From positions 96,423 through 160,422 of the forward strand of contig JALSTK010000109.1 of NCBI GenBank assembly GCA_026983775.1: 64,000 nucleotides of DNA, written 5' to 3'. The notes below the pieces were generated by a model. It saw nothing but the letters and a program-made list of their open reading frames with translations. It ran no database searches and was not told the DNA's origin. Positions 53,112 to 63,465 of this stretch are shown piece by piece. Position 1 is the stretch's first letter. Each line of letters starts with the position of its first letter. Origin of the DNA: Calditrichia bacterium. Lineage in GTDB: Bacteria; Calditrichota; Calditrichia; Calditrichales; Calditrichaceae. The position numbers and the translations under genes were made by a program.

Positions 53112-54008
53112 GTGAAACAGATCATGTTCATCTTACTTTTATGGGTTCAATTTCTCTTAAGCCAAACATTTACCGAACAGGCCCGGATCAACCTTTCAGG
53201 AAAAGAGCCGGGACGGCTCAGCAATCCCCGGGCCATTGACATCACACAAAACGGCATCATCCTCATCGTGGATACGGGCAATAACCGTATTCAACTTTTT
53301 GACTTGCATGGACAATTTAAAAAAGCCATCGGCGGCTTTGGTTTTCAGGAAGATCAGTTTGATCATCCGACGGATATCTGGGCCCGGCAGGTCATCAATT
53401 ACTATGTCTCCGATTATAATAATCAACGACTTATCCGCTATGATCATAACTTCAATTTTATTTCCGCCTTTGTCAGCCGGGACACCTGGGACACGGATTA
53501 TCAATTCACCGAGGTCATCAGTTGCGCTGTAAATTCCCAGAATGATCTTTTCATTCTGGACCGGGGTGAGAACAAGATCGTTAAATTTAACCGTCACGAT
53601 CAACCCGAACGCAGTTTCGGAAGTTATGAATCCGGGGCAGGAGACCTGCAGGAACCTCATCAACTGGAGATGGTGGCCGGGAAATATCTGGCCGTTTCCG
53701 ATGCCGGACGTAAATCGGTGTTGATCTTCGACTATTTCGGCACCTTTATTAAGGAGCTGACACACAAGCGCTTACAGCTTCCCACCGGATTAGCCACAGA
53801 CCGTGAACAGGGGCTGTATGTTGCAGACCCTCAGGCGCAGATGATCTTTCATCTCGGCAACCGTTTAGACCGGCTTCAGCCGGTCAATTATCTGGGCGGA
53901 AAGTTACAACATCCTGTGGACCTCAGCCTCTGGCAAAACGGGAATCGGAAAATCGCCTACATTTTGGACGGAGACCAATTAGTGATTGCCGGGTTATCTC
54001 TACCGTGA
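53112..54008 (+). CDS. Secreted NHL-repeat beta-propeller protein
   Basis: A 298-aa protein with a signal peptide (residues 1-18). It contains about five NHL repeats: ITQNGIILIVDTGNNRIQLF, VINYYVSDYNNQRLIRYDHN, DLFILDRGENKIVKFNRHDQ, KYLAVSDAGRKSVLIFDYFG and GLYVADPQAQMIFHLG. This is a beta-propeller likely to bind a protein or polysaccharide in the periplasm. Start is GTG at 53112. Its stop overlaps the GTG of the 1177-aa gene (GTGA), so the two are translated together. Confidence 0.85.
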   Translation: MKQIMFILLLWVQFLLSQTFTEQARINLSGKEPGRLSNPRAIDITQNGIILIVDTGNNRIQLFDLHGQFKKAIGGFGFQEDQFDHPTDIWARQVINYYVSDYNNQRLIRYDHNFNFISAFVSRDTWDTDYQFTEVISCAVNSQNDLFILDRGENKIVKFNRHDQPERSFGSYESGAGDLQEPHQLEMVAGKYLAVSDAGRKSVLIFDYFGTFIKELTHKRLQLPTGLATDREQGLYVADPQAQMIFHLGNRLDRLQPVNYLGGKLQHPVDLSLWQNGNRKIAYILDGDQLVIAGLSLP

Positions 54009-57000
54009 AAAAGTCTTTAGCTACATGGGGCATACAGGTTATCCTGCTCAGCCTTCTTCCTCTATGCGGGCGGGGACAAACGTTGGTACCGCCTTCCCTT
54101 TGGCAGGTGGATACGCTGATTGTCGTCCGACACATTCCGTTTGTCTATACTCTGCCTCAGACCCATCGTCCGCAATGGCAAACGTTGCGAATCAAACGCA
54201 ATCGGGTCGTTTTACAGCGAGACGCCGATTTTTTCAGGCAGCAAGATACCATTCATTTTTACGCCAAGATAGCTCCCGGGGACAGCCTCCGCATCCGTTA
54301 CAAACGTTTACCTTTTAACCTGCCGCGTACCCTGCGTTTATTTGCCGTAGATTCTTTGCAAAACAAACAAACCATCGACAGCCTGAAGCTGGCCGGAAAA
54401 GCAGTCGGTTTACGGCGCATTCGTTTTGAGAACCCTTTTATTCATTTGAATGAAGGGGGCCTGCATACCACGGGTAGTATTATGCGTGGAATCCAGGTGG
54501 GCACCAATCGCGATTTCACCCTCAATTCGGGCTTGAATTTGCAACTATCCGGGAGACTCACCGATAATGTACAAATTATAGCCGCTTTAACCGATGAAGC
54601 GACTCCCATCCAGCCCGAAGGTAATACCAAGACCCTGCAGGAGGTAGACAAGGTCTTCGTTACCTTTAAAAGTCCTTATATCCAGGGTACGGTCGGCGAT
54701 TTTAATTTGATCAGTAACCATACCGATTTTGCCCGTCTCAACCGTAAGTTGCAGGGTATTACTCTAAACGGGGCTTATAAAAGAAGTATGGCCGCTTTAA
54801 CTATCGCCACCACCCGCGGTTATTTTAATCATGTCCAGTTTATCGGTCAGGAGGGCAATCAGGGCCCGTATCAGCTCACAGGTAAAAACGGAGAACGGGA
54901 CATCGTCGTTCTGGCCGGCACGGAAAAAGTATGGATTGACGGTCGTTTAATGACACGCGGTGAAAGCAATGATTATGTAATCGAATATGGTAACGGTCAG
55001 CTCCGTTTTACCACCAACCGTCTGATCACCAGCGCTTCCCGCATTGAGGTTGATTTTGAATATTTCCCCTCCGTACAAAAATATAACCGGAGCATATATG
55101 ATGTACAAGCCGGACAAAAATTCTTTACGAAAAGACTTGGCTTTGGTGTGAACTTTTACAGGGAGGCCGATAATCCGGATCAGCTTCTGGAACAGGGCGG
55201 AAAGCTCTCTGCCGAAGAGAGAGCAATCCTGAAAAAAGCCGGAGACGATCCGTTGGCCGCAACCCTGTCCGGCGCCAGATTTGATCCGGGGAAGGGCAGT
55301 TACCGACAAGCAGATACGGTTTTTGCCGGACAGAAGTATTCCATATACCGCTATACGGGCAAAACCGGTGGCGACTATATTGTCTCGTTTTCCGATGTGG
55401 GTAACCGTAAAGGGTCCTACACACGTGACCGGCTGGGTGTCTATCGCTGGGTCGGCCCTAACCGGGGTCGCTTTCTGCCTGTCAGACGAATCGCCCTTCC
55501 TTCCAAACACAATCTGGCCGATATGCATCTAAACTGGTCGGCCGGAAAATATTTTGATATACAATCGGAATACGCGCTTTCACAAATGGATCAAAACACC
55601 TTTTCATCGCTCGACGACACGGATAATCAGGGTAACGCTCTGCAAATCAAAGGCAGGTTGAAACGCTTTCCGCTTAAATTAAACCGTCTTGATCTCGGTA
55701 CGCTGGATTTGAATTTCAACAGCCGCTATGTGGAGGAAAATTTTCGCAGCCCGGACCGGCTCATCCCTCCTGATTATGAGCGTTACTGGAATATTTTGCC
55801 TCAGGTACAGCAGGCCCGGGATGAAAAAAGTTTTTTGTTTAGCGGCAAGTATCGCCCCTTCAAAAATTTCAGTTTGCTGAGCGAAGCAGGTCAAATGCAA
55901 AAAACGGGTTTATTCTCCCGGCGTTATTCCGGACAAATCGCTTACGGCGATTCGGTCAATTTTACAGCACGTTTACATTATGAAGCCGTTCACAGCACCT
56001 TGAATCGTTTGAATATTACCAACGATTGGCAGCGCTATTCGGCCCGGAGCGCACGAAAATGGTGGAAGCTGCGTCCCGAATTCAGCTATAAGGGAGAATG
56101 GCGCCGTAACCGCCAGGAGTTACAAACCAGCGGTTTTAAATATGATGATCTGGGCAGCAAGCTGGGCATCCTGAATATACGGAATATAGAGGGTTATGCG
56201 GATGTACACTGGCGTAAAGACCAGGTGTATGATATTCAACGTTCCCAACGACTCATTCCGCAAGCTTTTACGACCACCGAACGACTTGGCCTGAAACTGG
56301 TCGGGCTAAAAGATCTGTCTGCTTCCCTGCAAGTTGTACATCGCAACAAAGATTATACCGCTCCATTCGAAAAGGTTAAAGTGGATTCTCTCAAACTGCA
56401 ATATGTGGATCCCACGGTTCAGGATACGACCTGGAGAGACCGCAGCACGAATCTGGCGCAAATGAATCTCAATTACAATCGCTGGAAGAAAGCTATGAAA
56501 TTTTCCTGGCAGTACCGGGTAGCTTCCCAGCAGGCCGCTTTAAAAGAAAAGGTATATATTGATGTGGGACAGGGATGCGGCAACTTACGTTTCGATGAGG
56601 GATTGGGAGAATATGTTCCTGATCCGGATGGAAGCTACCTTCTGTTTATTTTACCTTCCGGCAAATTTGAGCCGGTCACCAATTTACAAACCGCCTGGCG
56701 TTTGAATTTGGACCCTTCGCGCATCTGGCCCAAATCGGCAAAAGGCTGGCCGGCCATCCTGCGTCGGGTAAGCAGCGAATCCTATTTCCGGGTAGAAGAG
56801 GAAACCAGAGAAGAAGATGTGGCTTCCATCTATCTTCTGAATTTAAGCAAGTTTCAGGGTAAGCAGACCGTGCGCGGTATTTTACAGGTTAATCAGGACC
56901 TTTATTTAATGCGCCGCAACCGTAAGCTCTCTTTTCGCCTGCGCTTCCGCCATCGTGCCAGCCGCACCAATCAGTTTCTCAATGCTTCCGAAAATGAGGA

Positions 57001-57538
57001 TCGTCTTCAAAATCAGGGTAACTTGCGTATGGATTGGCGCGTTCTTCCCCGTCTTAAGAGTCAGACTGAATTGGGTATAAAATACACCAAACGTTTCAGC
57101 GCCGCCAATTCCACCCGAAACCGGCGCATCGACGGCAAGTACCTGACGGAGAATCTTTCCTATCGTCCCCGTCCGAGGTGGGAAAGCGGGTTGGAAAGTG
57201 AATACGGGCGGGAAACCAATCATGAAATCACCTATCCCCTGGACCTTTGGTATTTGTTGCTTCGCGGACGGCTAAGCTACGCCCTTCCCGGCAGGGGACG
57301 GGCCAGTGCCCTGTACCAATATCAATCTGTTAATATAATGGATAATCCCCTTCAGCTGACCATTCCCTATGAGATGGCCAGAGGTAAGAAGGCGGGAATT
57401 TCACAAACCTGGCAGGTTCGTCTGGAGTATACGCTTACCAGGAATGTACTATTCACTCTCTTCTATTCCGGGCGTAACGAGGCCGGATTCAGCAGGGTCA
57501 TTCATTCCGGCCAGGCCGAATTGCGGGCTTATTTTTAA
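54005..57538 (+). CDS. Large putative outer-membrane beta-barrel protein (1177 aa)
   Basis: A signal peptide (residues 1-25, ending CGRGQ) precedes about 100 residues of probable beta-sandwich. Then comes a Gly/Asn/Thr-rich block (GSIMRGIQVGTNRDFTLNSG; ATPIQPEGNTKTLQEVDKVF) and about 900 residues of alternating aromatic/charged strand-like sequence, ending QAELRAYF. The terminal Phe and strand pattern support a large outer-membrane barrel. It has faint similarity in style to giant barrels of FCB bacteria but I do not assign a family. Coupled to the NHL protein upstream. Confidence 0.75.
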   Translation: MKKSLATWGIQVILLSLLPLCGRGQTLVPPSLWQVDTLIVVRHIPFVYTLPQTHRPQWQTLRIKRNRVVLQRDADFFRQQDTIHFYAKIAPGDSLRIRYKRLPFNLPRTLRLFAVDSLQNKQTIDSLKLAGKAVGLRRIRFENPFIHLNEGGLHTTGSIMRGIQVGTNRDFTLNSGLNLQLSGRLTDNVQIIAALTDEATPIQPEGNTKTLQEVDKVFVTFKSPYIQGTVGDFNLISNHTDFARLNRKLQGITLNGAYKRSMAALTIATTRGYFNHVQFIGQEGNQGPYQLTGKNGERDIVVLAGTEKVWIDGRLMTRGESNDYVIEYGNGQLRFTTNRLITSASRIEVDFEYFPSVQKYNRSIYDVQAGQKFFTKRLGFGVNFYREADNPDQLLEQGGKLSAEERAILKKAGDDPLAATLSGARFDPGKGSYRQADTVFAGQKYSIYRYTGKTGGDYIVSFSDVGNRKGSYTRDRLGVYRWVGPNRGRFLPVRRIALPSKHNLADMHLNWSAGKYFDIQSEYALSQMDQNTFSSLDDTDNQGNALQIKGRLKRFPLKLNRLDLGTLDLNFNSRYVEENFRSPDRLIPPDYERYWNILPQVQQARDEKSFLFSGKYRPFKNFSLLSEAGQMQKTGLFSRRYSGQIAYGDSVNFTARLHYEAVHSTLNRLNITNDWQRYSARSARKWWKLRPEFSYKGEWRRNRQELQTSGFKYDDLGSKLGILNIRNIEGYADVHWRKDQVYDIQRSQRLIPQAFTTTERLGLKLVGLKDLSASLQVVHRNKDYTAPFEKVKVDSLKLQYVDPTVQDTTWRDRSTNLAQMNLNYNRWKKAMKFSWQYRVASQQAALKEKVYIDVGQGCGNLRFDEGLGEYVPDPDGSYLLFILPSGKFEPVTNLQTAWRLNLDPSRIWPKSAKGWPAILRRVSSESYFRVEEETREEDVASIYLLNLSKFQGKQTVRGILQVNQDLYLMRRNRKLSFRLRFRHRASRTNQFLNASENEDRLQNQGNLRMDWRVLPRLKSQTELGIKYTKRFSAANSTRNRRIDGKYLTENLSYRPRPRWESGLESEYGRETNHEITYPLDLWYLLLRGRLSYALPGRGRASALYQYQSVNIMDNPLQLTIPYEMARGKKAGISQTWQVRLEYTLTRNVLFTLFYSGRNEAGFSRVIHSGQAELRAYF

Positions 57539-57579
57539 ACCGATTTCTATGCTTATCGGTGTTTTTTCCTGTTAGAGGA

Positions 57580-59148
57580 TTACTCCCTTAAATGGCACCC
57601 CATGCTGCGTTTATTCTCCCAGGCCGCTGTGGTCACAATAATAGCCGTCCGTACGGCATTACGCAAACCGATCAGGCTATCTGTAAGCCGGGTAACGCGA
57701 TAAAAGCGTTCGATCTCATTTTCCAGGTTACGCAATTCGCGGATGGCCCGCTGCAATCGATAGTGGGTTCGCACCAATCCGACATAATTCCACATAATGT
57801 GTTTAATGGTGCCCATATCCTGGTGAATGAGGGCCGGGTCGGGCGGATAGGTACCCATGTTTTCCCAGGGCGGGATGCGTTCCGCAGGGAATAATTCCGT
57901 GTCGGAAAGTGACTTCACAATTTCCCGGGCGGCGCGATAACCCCAAGTGACCCCTTCCAGCAGAGAAGTACTGGCCAGACGATTGGCCCCATGAACACCG
58001 GTACAGGAAACTTCACCCACCGCATAAAAATTACGGATACTGGTTTTCCCCCACTCGTCTACAGCGATCCCTCCGCAAAAATAGTGAGCAGCCGGAACAA
58101 CGGGAATCGGCTCCCGGGTAATATCGATTCCGTTATTCATACATTGTTTGTAAATAGTAGGGAACTCATCTTTTATACGTTGCCCGGGAATGTAGGAATA
58201 GGCATCAAGGAAGACATTACTCAGACCATGTTCCAACATTTCCTTATGAATACTGGCCGCCACAATATCACGTGGAGCCAAATCCTTCCACTCCGTATTG
58301 TATTTCTGCATAAAGGGTTGTCCGTCGGCATGGACCAATCTGGCCCCCGCGCCGCGCAGAGCCTCGGAAATCAGGAACGGTTTTTTGTATTCATGATAAA
58401 ACATGGTGGGATGGAATTGAACAAATTCGGCATTAATAACGCGGGCACCGGCCCGATAAGCCATGGCAATCCCGTCGCCGCGGGCACCGGGAGGATTGGT
58501 AGTTCGCAGAAAGATTTGGCCCACTCCACCGGTAGCTAAAATCGTCTTTTTAGCCAGGCAGCGTATTACCCCGTCTCCCTGTGGGGTCAGCAGATAAGCA
58601 CCCACACAGGAGGCCGGTCCGTAAATATCCAGCCGGTTTGTCGAATGGTGAGCCGGCGTCAATAAATCAACCGCCGTGTATCCGGTTAAAAAATTTATAT
58701 TGGGGTGGTGTTTAAGGCGTTCAAAAATAGTTGATGCAATGGCCTTGCCCGTAGCATCAGCCACATGAATGATACGCGGGATATGATGCCCTCCCTCACG
58801 GGCCAGGGCTAATTCCCCTTGCCCATCCCTGTCGAACGGGATCTGCAGTTTGTCAATCAGCAATTGTTTGACCAGGGAGGGACCCTGTTCGGCAAGAATG
58901 CGCACCGCCGGAGGATAGCTGTGCCCGGCACCGGCCAGAAGAACATCCTCGATCAAGGCTTCAGGTGAATCTTCCTGACCCTGATACACAATGCCTCCTT
59001 GTGCCCAGAAGGTACTCCCGTCATCAGGATTATCTTTGCGGGTCACGATCGTTACCGAAATGCCCTGATCAGCCAGTTCCAGGGCGGCAATGCCTCCGGC
59101 CACGCCGCTGCCGATGACTAAAACATCACTAAATATAATATCTTCCAA
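57580..59148 (-). CDS. nadB: L-aspartate oxidase
   Basis: It oxidises L-aspartate to iminoaspartate with FAD, the first step of de novo NAD synthesis. The 522-aa protein has DVLVIGSGVAGGIAALELAD, NPDDGSTFWAQGGIVY, the HIPRIIHVADATGKA motif with active-site residues, and YAVGEVSCTGVHGANRLAST (FAD-binding). The catalytic arginine lies in EFVQFHPTMF and REPIPVVPAAHYFCGGI regions. It is the last gene of nadC-nadA-nadB, 51 bp after nadA. Confidence 0.95.
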   Translation of the reverse strand: MEDIIFSDVLVIGSGVAGGIAALELADQGISVTIVTRKDNPDDGSTFWAQGGIVYQGQEDSPEALIEDVLLAGAGHSYPPAVRILAEQGPSLVKQLLIDKLQIPFDRDGQGELALAREGGHHIPRIIHVADATGKAIASTIFERLKHHPNINFLTGYTAVDLLTPAHHSTNRLDIYGPASCVGAYLLTPQGDGVIRCLAKKTILATGGVGQIFLRTTNPPGARGDGIAMAYRAGARVINAEFVQFHPTMFYHEYKKPFLISEALRGAGARLVHADGQPFMQKYNTEWKDLAPRDIVAASIHKEMLEHGLSNVFLDAYSYIPGQRIKDEFPTIYKQCMNNGIDITREPIPVVPAAHYFCGGIAVDEWGKTSIRNFYAVGEVSCTGVHGANRLASTSLLEGVTWGYRAAREIVKSLSDTELFPAERIPPWENMGTYPPDPALIHQDMGTIKHIMWNYVGLVRTHYRLQRAIRELRNLENEIERFYRVTRLTDSLIGLRNAVRTAIIVTTAAWENKRSMGCHLRE

Positions 59149-59199
59149 AACGATCCTCTTTTTTCACTGCGCTTTTCAATTAGTATGGTCCAGCCTGAT

Positions 59200-60234
59200 T
59201 TATCCGATTTGCAGCATGCGGTTAACCGCCTGTAAGGCTCTCAGGCGAATGTCTTCGGCTACATGTACGACGTACTGATTCTTTTGCAAAGCCGATAAAG
59301 TATCTTCCAGAGTAATCATATTCATGTAAGGGCAACGCACACTGCACAGCCTTAACATTTCCTTGTCCGGATTCGCCGCCGCAATATTATCGCCCATGGC
59401 ACACTCTGTGAGTAGCAGGTAACGGCGAGCATCGGACTGCTGCACATATTGGATCATTGCCGAGGTACTGCCCGAAAAGTCAGATGCGGCTGTTACCTGC
59501 GGACTGCATTCGGGATGGGCCAGGATCAGCACATCCGGAAACTGTTTACGCACATTTTCAATATCCTGAACCGTGAATTTTTCATGCACTTCACAGCGTC
59601 CCTTCCAGCCGATCATTTGATAATCGAGCAGGTTATCTTTTTCCAGCTTGTGGAAATCCGCAGGAAAGATGATATGCCGGCCGGTCTCCCGGGCCACATT
59701 CCGCGCCAGATATTCATCCGGCAGGAAAATAACGGTTTCCGTTTTCAGGGATTCCACTACAGCCGCCGCATTTCCCGAAGTACAGCAGATATCGCTTTCC
59801 GCCTTTACGTCGGCATAGGTATTGACATAGGTTACCACCGGTACACCCGGAAATCGGCGCTTTAGTTCCCGCACATCCTCGGCAGTGATACTTTCCGCAA
59901 GAGAACAACCGGCTTTTTGTGCAGGAATTAAAACGGTCTTTTCCGGATTCAGGATTTTAGCCGTTTCGGCCATGAATTCCACCCCGCAGAATACAATAAT
60001 ATCCTGATCCGTTTCCGCCGCCTTTCGGGCCAGCTCCAGAGAGTCTCCCTTAAAGTCGGGAATCGAATAATAGAGTGCGGGTTCCATGTAGTTGTGCCCC
60101 AGAATAACCGCATTCCGTTCTTTCTTTAATTCATTAATCCGAAAGGCTAACTTTGCCTTGTAGCTGATCTCCGCTTCGGGCATCAATTCTCCCAAAGCAG
60201 CTTTCATATCTTCAAAAAATTGTTGTTCAGTCAA
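59200..60234 (-). CDS. nadA: Quinolinate synthase A
   Basis: A [4Fe-4S] enzyme that condenses iminoaspartate with dihydroxyacetone phosphate to quinolinate. The 344-aa protein shows ILGHNYMEPALYYSIPDFKG, a CGVEFMAETAKIL motif, TYVNTYADVKAESDICCTSG (first cluster Cys), HPECSPQVTAASDFSGSTSA (second) and CSVRCPYMNMITLEDTL (third). Cluster ligands are complete. It lies between nadC and nadB on the minus strand. Confidence 0.96.
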   Translation of the reverse strand: MTEQQFFEDMKAALGELMPEAEISYKAKLAFRINELKKERNAVILGHNYMEPALYYSIPDFKGDSLELARKAAETDQDIIVFCGVEFMAETAKILNPEKTVLIPAQKAGCSLAESITAEDVRELKRRFPGVPVVTYVNTYADVKAESDICCTSGNAAAVVESLKTETVIFLPDEYLARNVARETGRHIIFPADFHKLEKDNLLDYQMIGWKGRCEVHEKFTVQDIENVRKQFPDVLILAHPECSPQVTAASDFSGSTSAMIQYVQQSDARRYLLLTECAMGDNIAAANPDKEMLRLCSVRCPYMNMITLEDTLSALQKNQYVVHVAEDIRLRALQAVNRMLQIG

Positions 60235-60299
60235 ATTACATTCTCCTCTAATTGAATCGTCCTATCATTAACAAAAAACAGACTGCTTCAGATCCCGGA

Positions 60300-61136
60300 T
60301 CATTCAATTAAAAAACTAATGTCCAGAGCCCGCACGGAATGGGTCAGAGCCCCGACGGAAATATAATCTACCCCGGTACGGGCGATGTCGTATACATTCT
60401 GCAAGCTTACATTACCCGAAGCTTCCAAAGGAATACGGCCATTCACTATTTCCACCGCCTCACGCATTTCCGTAAGGTTCATATTATCCAGCATAATACG
60501 ATCCACTTGTAGATTCAAAGCCTGCTTCAACTCCCGTACATTTTTTACTTCCACTTCGATAGCATGTTGTTTTCTATCCTTTTGCCTTACCCTGCGCAGC
60601 GCACTATCCATTCCACCGGCAGCCATAATGTGATTCTCTTTTATCAAAACCATATCGAATAAACCGAAACGGTGGTTTTGTCCCCCGCCCAGCCGAACGG
60701 CGGTTTTATCCAGTATTCTTAAGCCGGGAACAGTTTTACGGGTATCCAGAATAACGGCTTTGGTACCTTCTACTGCCTCTACAAATTGGCGGGTCATGCT
60801 GGCAATACCCGACATACGTTGTAAAAAATTAAGGGCTACCCGTTCTGCGGATAACAGAGCTTGCCCCTTTCCGGATACACGGGCAATATCCGTCCCGGAG
60901 TCTACTTTTTGACCCTCCTCCACCAGGGGACGGAATAAGATATTGGGGTCCAGTATGCGTAAGGTTTGTTCGAAAACAAAAAGGCCGGCAATAATTCCGG
61001 GAGCCTTGGCCACCAGTTTCCCCTTCAGGCAGACGGAAGGATCGACCGTACTTAAAGTCGTAATATCACCCGTACCAATGTCTTCTTTTAGAGCCTGTTG
61101 AATTAACGCCTTTATTTTACTCTGTGAACTATCCAT
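60300..61136 (-). CDS. nadC: Nicotinate-nucleotide pyrophosphorylase (quinolinate phosphoribosyltransferase)
   Basis: It converts quinolinate and PRPP to nicotinate mononucleotide. The 278-aa form has KEDIGTGDITT, AERVALNFLQRMSGIAS, DTRKTVPGLRILDKTAVRLG with the substrate-binding Arg/Lys, EVEVKNVRELKQAL, RIMLDNMNLTEMREAV, and the C-terminal LEASGNVSLQNV motif. The ATG at 61136 has AAGGAA upstream; a start at 61283 would add 49 basic residues not expected in NadC. First gene of the nadCAB unit. Confidence 0.95.
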   Translation of the reverse strand: MDSSQSKIKALIQQALKEDIGTGDITTLSTVDPSVCLKGKLVAKAPGIIAGLFVFEQTLRILDPNILFRPLVEEGQKVDSGTDIARVSGKGQALLSAERVALNFLQRMSGIASMTRQFVEAVEGTKAVILDTRKTVPGLRILDKTAVRLGGGQNHRFGLFDMVLIKENHIMAAGGMDSALRRVRQKDRKQHAIEVEVKNVRELKQALNLQVDRIMLDNMNLTEMREAVEIVNGRIPLEASGNVSLQNVYDIARTGVDYISVGALTHSVRALDISFLIE

Positions 61137-61337
61137 GGATTCCTTTGCTATTTGATTGTCGGGGATTAATTTAATATAAATTTGATTACAGGTTGCAACT
61201 CTTTTTCGGCAGGAAAAAATTCTGTTGAAATTCGGATTAATTCGGCTCTTTTCCTTAAACCGTTTGCTTGATGTTGGAGACAATCCGTAAATTAGCGGAG
61301 AAAAAAGTGAAAAAATTTAACCATAGAGGAGTACCAT

Positions 61338-62573
61338 ATGTCTGTACAAATTCCAAAAGAAAAACTGGAAAAATGGGCTGACTACCTGCTGGACTATTCC
61401 ATGGACGGTGTTCAAAAAGAAGATATCATCATGCTCAAAGGAGAACCCATTACCTGGCCTTTGCTTTCCGTGCTGCAGGATAAAATTTTCGCTGCAGGCG
61501 GTATTGCCGATATGAATCTGGTGGCACCCGACAATGATCGGGGTAAAGTTTGGGGAGCCTCCATGGCTCGCTACGGTACGGAAGAACAAATCAAAAGGGT
61601 TCCCCAATGGCATATCGATCGCTATAAAGCGATGACCAAGTATATTGAAGTCCTTGGTTCGGAAAATCCTCAACTCTATGCCAATGTACCGGAGGCCACT
61701 TCGCAAGCCATCATGCGCGTCGATGAACCGATCAAGGAAATTCGTTTGCTGAAACCCTGGGTACTCACCCTCTTCCCAACACAGGGCTTCGCCGATATGG
61801 AGGGCATGACTTTGGAACGCTATACGGAAGTCATCGTTAATGCTTCCATGGTTGATCCGCGAATGCTGGATGAAGTTGAGGAAGATATCTACCGGCTCAT
61901 GTCGGTCAGTAAACAGATCCGTATCGTTACCGAACATCCTCATAACCATCGTGAGCTGGAACTGACAATGGATATCGATCAACGAAACGCCATTAAATGT
62001 ACCGGAAAACGTAATTTCCCGGACGGCGAAGTGTTTACCAGTCCCAATGCGGGTACGGTACAGGGAGAAATTTTTGTCGATCTTCCTGTTTCTTTTGTAG
62101 GACAGGATATTCAAGGTATTTATTTAAAATTCAAAAACGGTGTTATTATTGACTATAAAGCCGAAAAAGGCCATGATGTACTAACCAAGATCATTGAAAC
62201 CGATCAGGGCTCCCATCGTTTGGGGGAAGTTGCCCTGGGCATGAATAACGGCATTGAAGAGGTTCTAAAGCATCCTTTATTTGTGGAAAAAGTGGGCGGC
62301 ACCTTGCATATTGCCATCGGAGCCAGTTATCCGGAATGTTATGTGGATGACCCCGCTTCCGCGGAGGGACAGAAATTAGCGGATGAGTTGTTTAAACAGG
62401 GAAAACTGAATCGTTCCGCCCAGCATGTAGATATTGTAACCGACTTTCGTCCGGGCGGAACGGGGCGCGCCGTATATCTGGATGATGTAAAGCTGGAGAT
62501 GAAAAATAATATTTGGGTCGTTCCCGAAGCGCATAAGATCAAGGAACCTTTTGGTATGGAATCACGCTGGTAA
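61338..62573 (+). CDS. M29-family thermophilic metallo-aminopeptidase
   Basis: A 411-aa cytoplasmic aminopeptidase of the AmpS/AmpT/PepS family that removes N-terminal residues using two metal ions. The metal and catalytic residues fall in RNFPDGEVFTSPNAGTVQGE (first Glu), RLGEVALGMNNGIEEVL (second Glu), HIAIGASYPECYVDD (His, Tyr) and SAQHVDIVTDFRPGG (His-x-Asp). GGAG upstream of the ATG is clear. The family is often found in thermophiles. Divergent from nadC. Confidence 0.9.
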   Translation: MSVQIPKEKLEKWADYLLDYSMDGVQKEDIIMLKGEPITWPLLSVLQDKIFAAGGIADMNLVAPDNDRGKVWGASMARYGTEEQIKRVPQWHIDRYKAMTKYIEVLGSENPQLYANVPEATSQAIMRVDEPIKEIRLLKPWVLTLFPTQGFADMEGMTLERYTEVIVNASMVDPRMLDEVEEDIYRLMSVSKQIRIVTEHPHNHRELELTMDIDQRNAIKCTGKRNFPDGEVFTSPNAGTVQGEIFVDLPVSFVGQDIQGIYLKFKNGVIIDYKAEKGHDVLTKIIETDQGSHRLGEVALGMNNGIEEVLKHPLFVEKVGGTLHIAIGASYPECYVDDPASAEGQKLADELFKQGKLNRSAQHVDIVTDFRPGGTGRAVYLDDVKLEMKNNIWVVPEAHKIKEPFGMESRW

Positions 62574-62593
62574 AAGGGATCTGTTTTAAGGAA

Positions 62594-63106
62594 TCAGACT
62601 CCGGACATTCCATTTTGTACCTGTTGCAATAGCCCCTCCGGTATGGGCCCCAGGGACTTGAGGCGCTCCTTGCTTAATTTAATAAACAGTCCCTTGCCTG
62701 TGGAATAGGGTTTACCCGTTTTATCGATTAGTCGGCTGTGCAGATGAATTTTTTTTTCGTCCGCCTCCGTGATCCAGGCCTCGATGAAAACTTTTTCATG
62801 CAAAGGAACCGCCTTCAGGTAATTGAGTTCCAGTTTTGCAGTCATAACCATGAAGCCGTTTAACCAGGAAGCTGCACCCATAGATTCATCCAGTACGGCG
62901 GCAATAGCGCCCCCATGGGCATAGCCGGGCGGTCCTTGTGCTTCTTCACCGAATACCACTTTAGCAAGGATGCGACCGCTCGCTTTTTCAAAATAATAAA
63001 CAACATCAATGCGCTTTTTCGTTTCATCCGAAACGAAGGAACGCAGAAGCTTTTTTTGCGGTATGGGCTTTAGCCTGGTTATTCTTTGCGTAATATTTGT
63101 TTCCAT
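62594..63106 (-). CDS. Hotdog-fold thioesterase (PaaI-like)
   Basis: A 170-aa acyl-CoA thioesterase-type protein with a single hotdog domain. The diagnostic active-site stretch is PGYAHGGAIAAVLDESMGAA (HGG-x(n)-Asp-Glu). A basic N-terminal extension of about 30 residues precedes it. Substrate may be aromatic or fatty acyl-CoA; not deducible. Convergent with the aminopeptidase. Confidence 0.85.
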   Translation of the reverse strand: METNITQRITRLKPIPQKKLLRSFVSDETKKRIDVVYYFEKASGRILAKVVFGEEAQGPPGYAHGGAIAAVLDESMGAASWLNGFMVMTAKLELNYLKAVPLHEKVFIEAWITEADEKKIHLHSRLIDKTGKPYSTGKGLFIKLSKERLKSLGPIPEGLLQQVQNGMSGV

Positions 63107-63465
63107 ACCCTTCCTTCTATCTGGTGTCTTGTTTATTCATCCGAACAATTTAATAAAATACAAGGCTTCTTGACAAGGTTTACGAAAATTAAATGCATAA
63201 ATCAAAAGGGAAAGTACAGAATGCGTATTTTTGTTCTTTTTTTACACAGTTTTACGTTTATAAATCGTATTGTTCCTAAAAAATTATATTTTGATGGGAA
63301 CGTACGGTAATATTTTTTCATCCGAGTTTACCCGGATTTGGCCGCTTTAGCAGCGTCTTCCGGCATTTCCGGCATAACATTCCGGCCACTTGTGTGTAAT
63401 TCCATCAACTGTGGCATAACTCTTGTAAAGGGTTCTTCAGTAAAAATTCATAAGGAGAAGTGAAA
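63107..63465. other. Intergenic region without recognisable gene
   Basis: 359 bp between the divergent thioesterase gene and secreted-protein gene. TTCCGGC occurs three times within 35 bp (about 63357-63395), which could be a direct-repeat protein site. Otherwise nothing was recognised; promoters for both neighbours are expected here. Confidence 0.35.

Noticed and set aside
63357..63395. Triple TTCCGGC as a tandem repeat element
   Set aside because: Only seven bases per unit with irregular spacing; could be chance.
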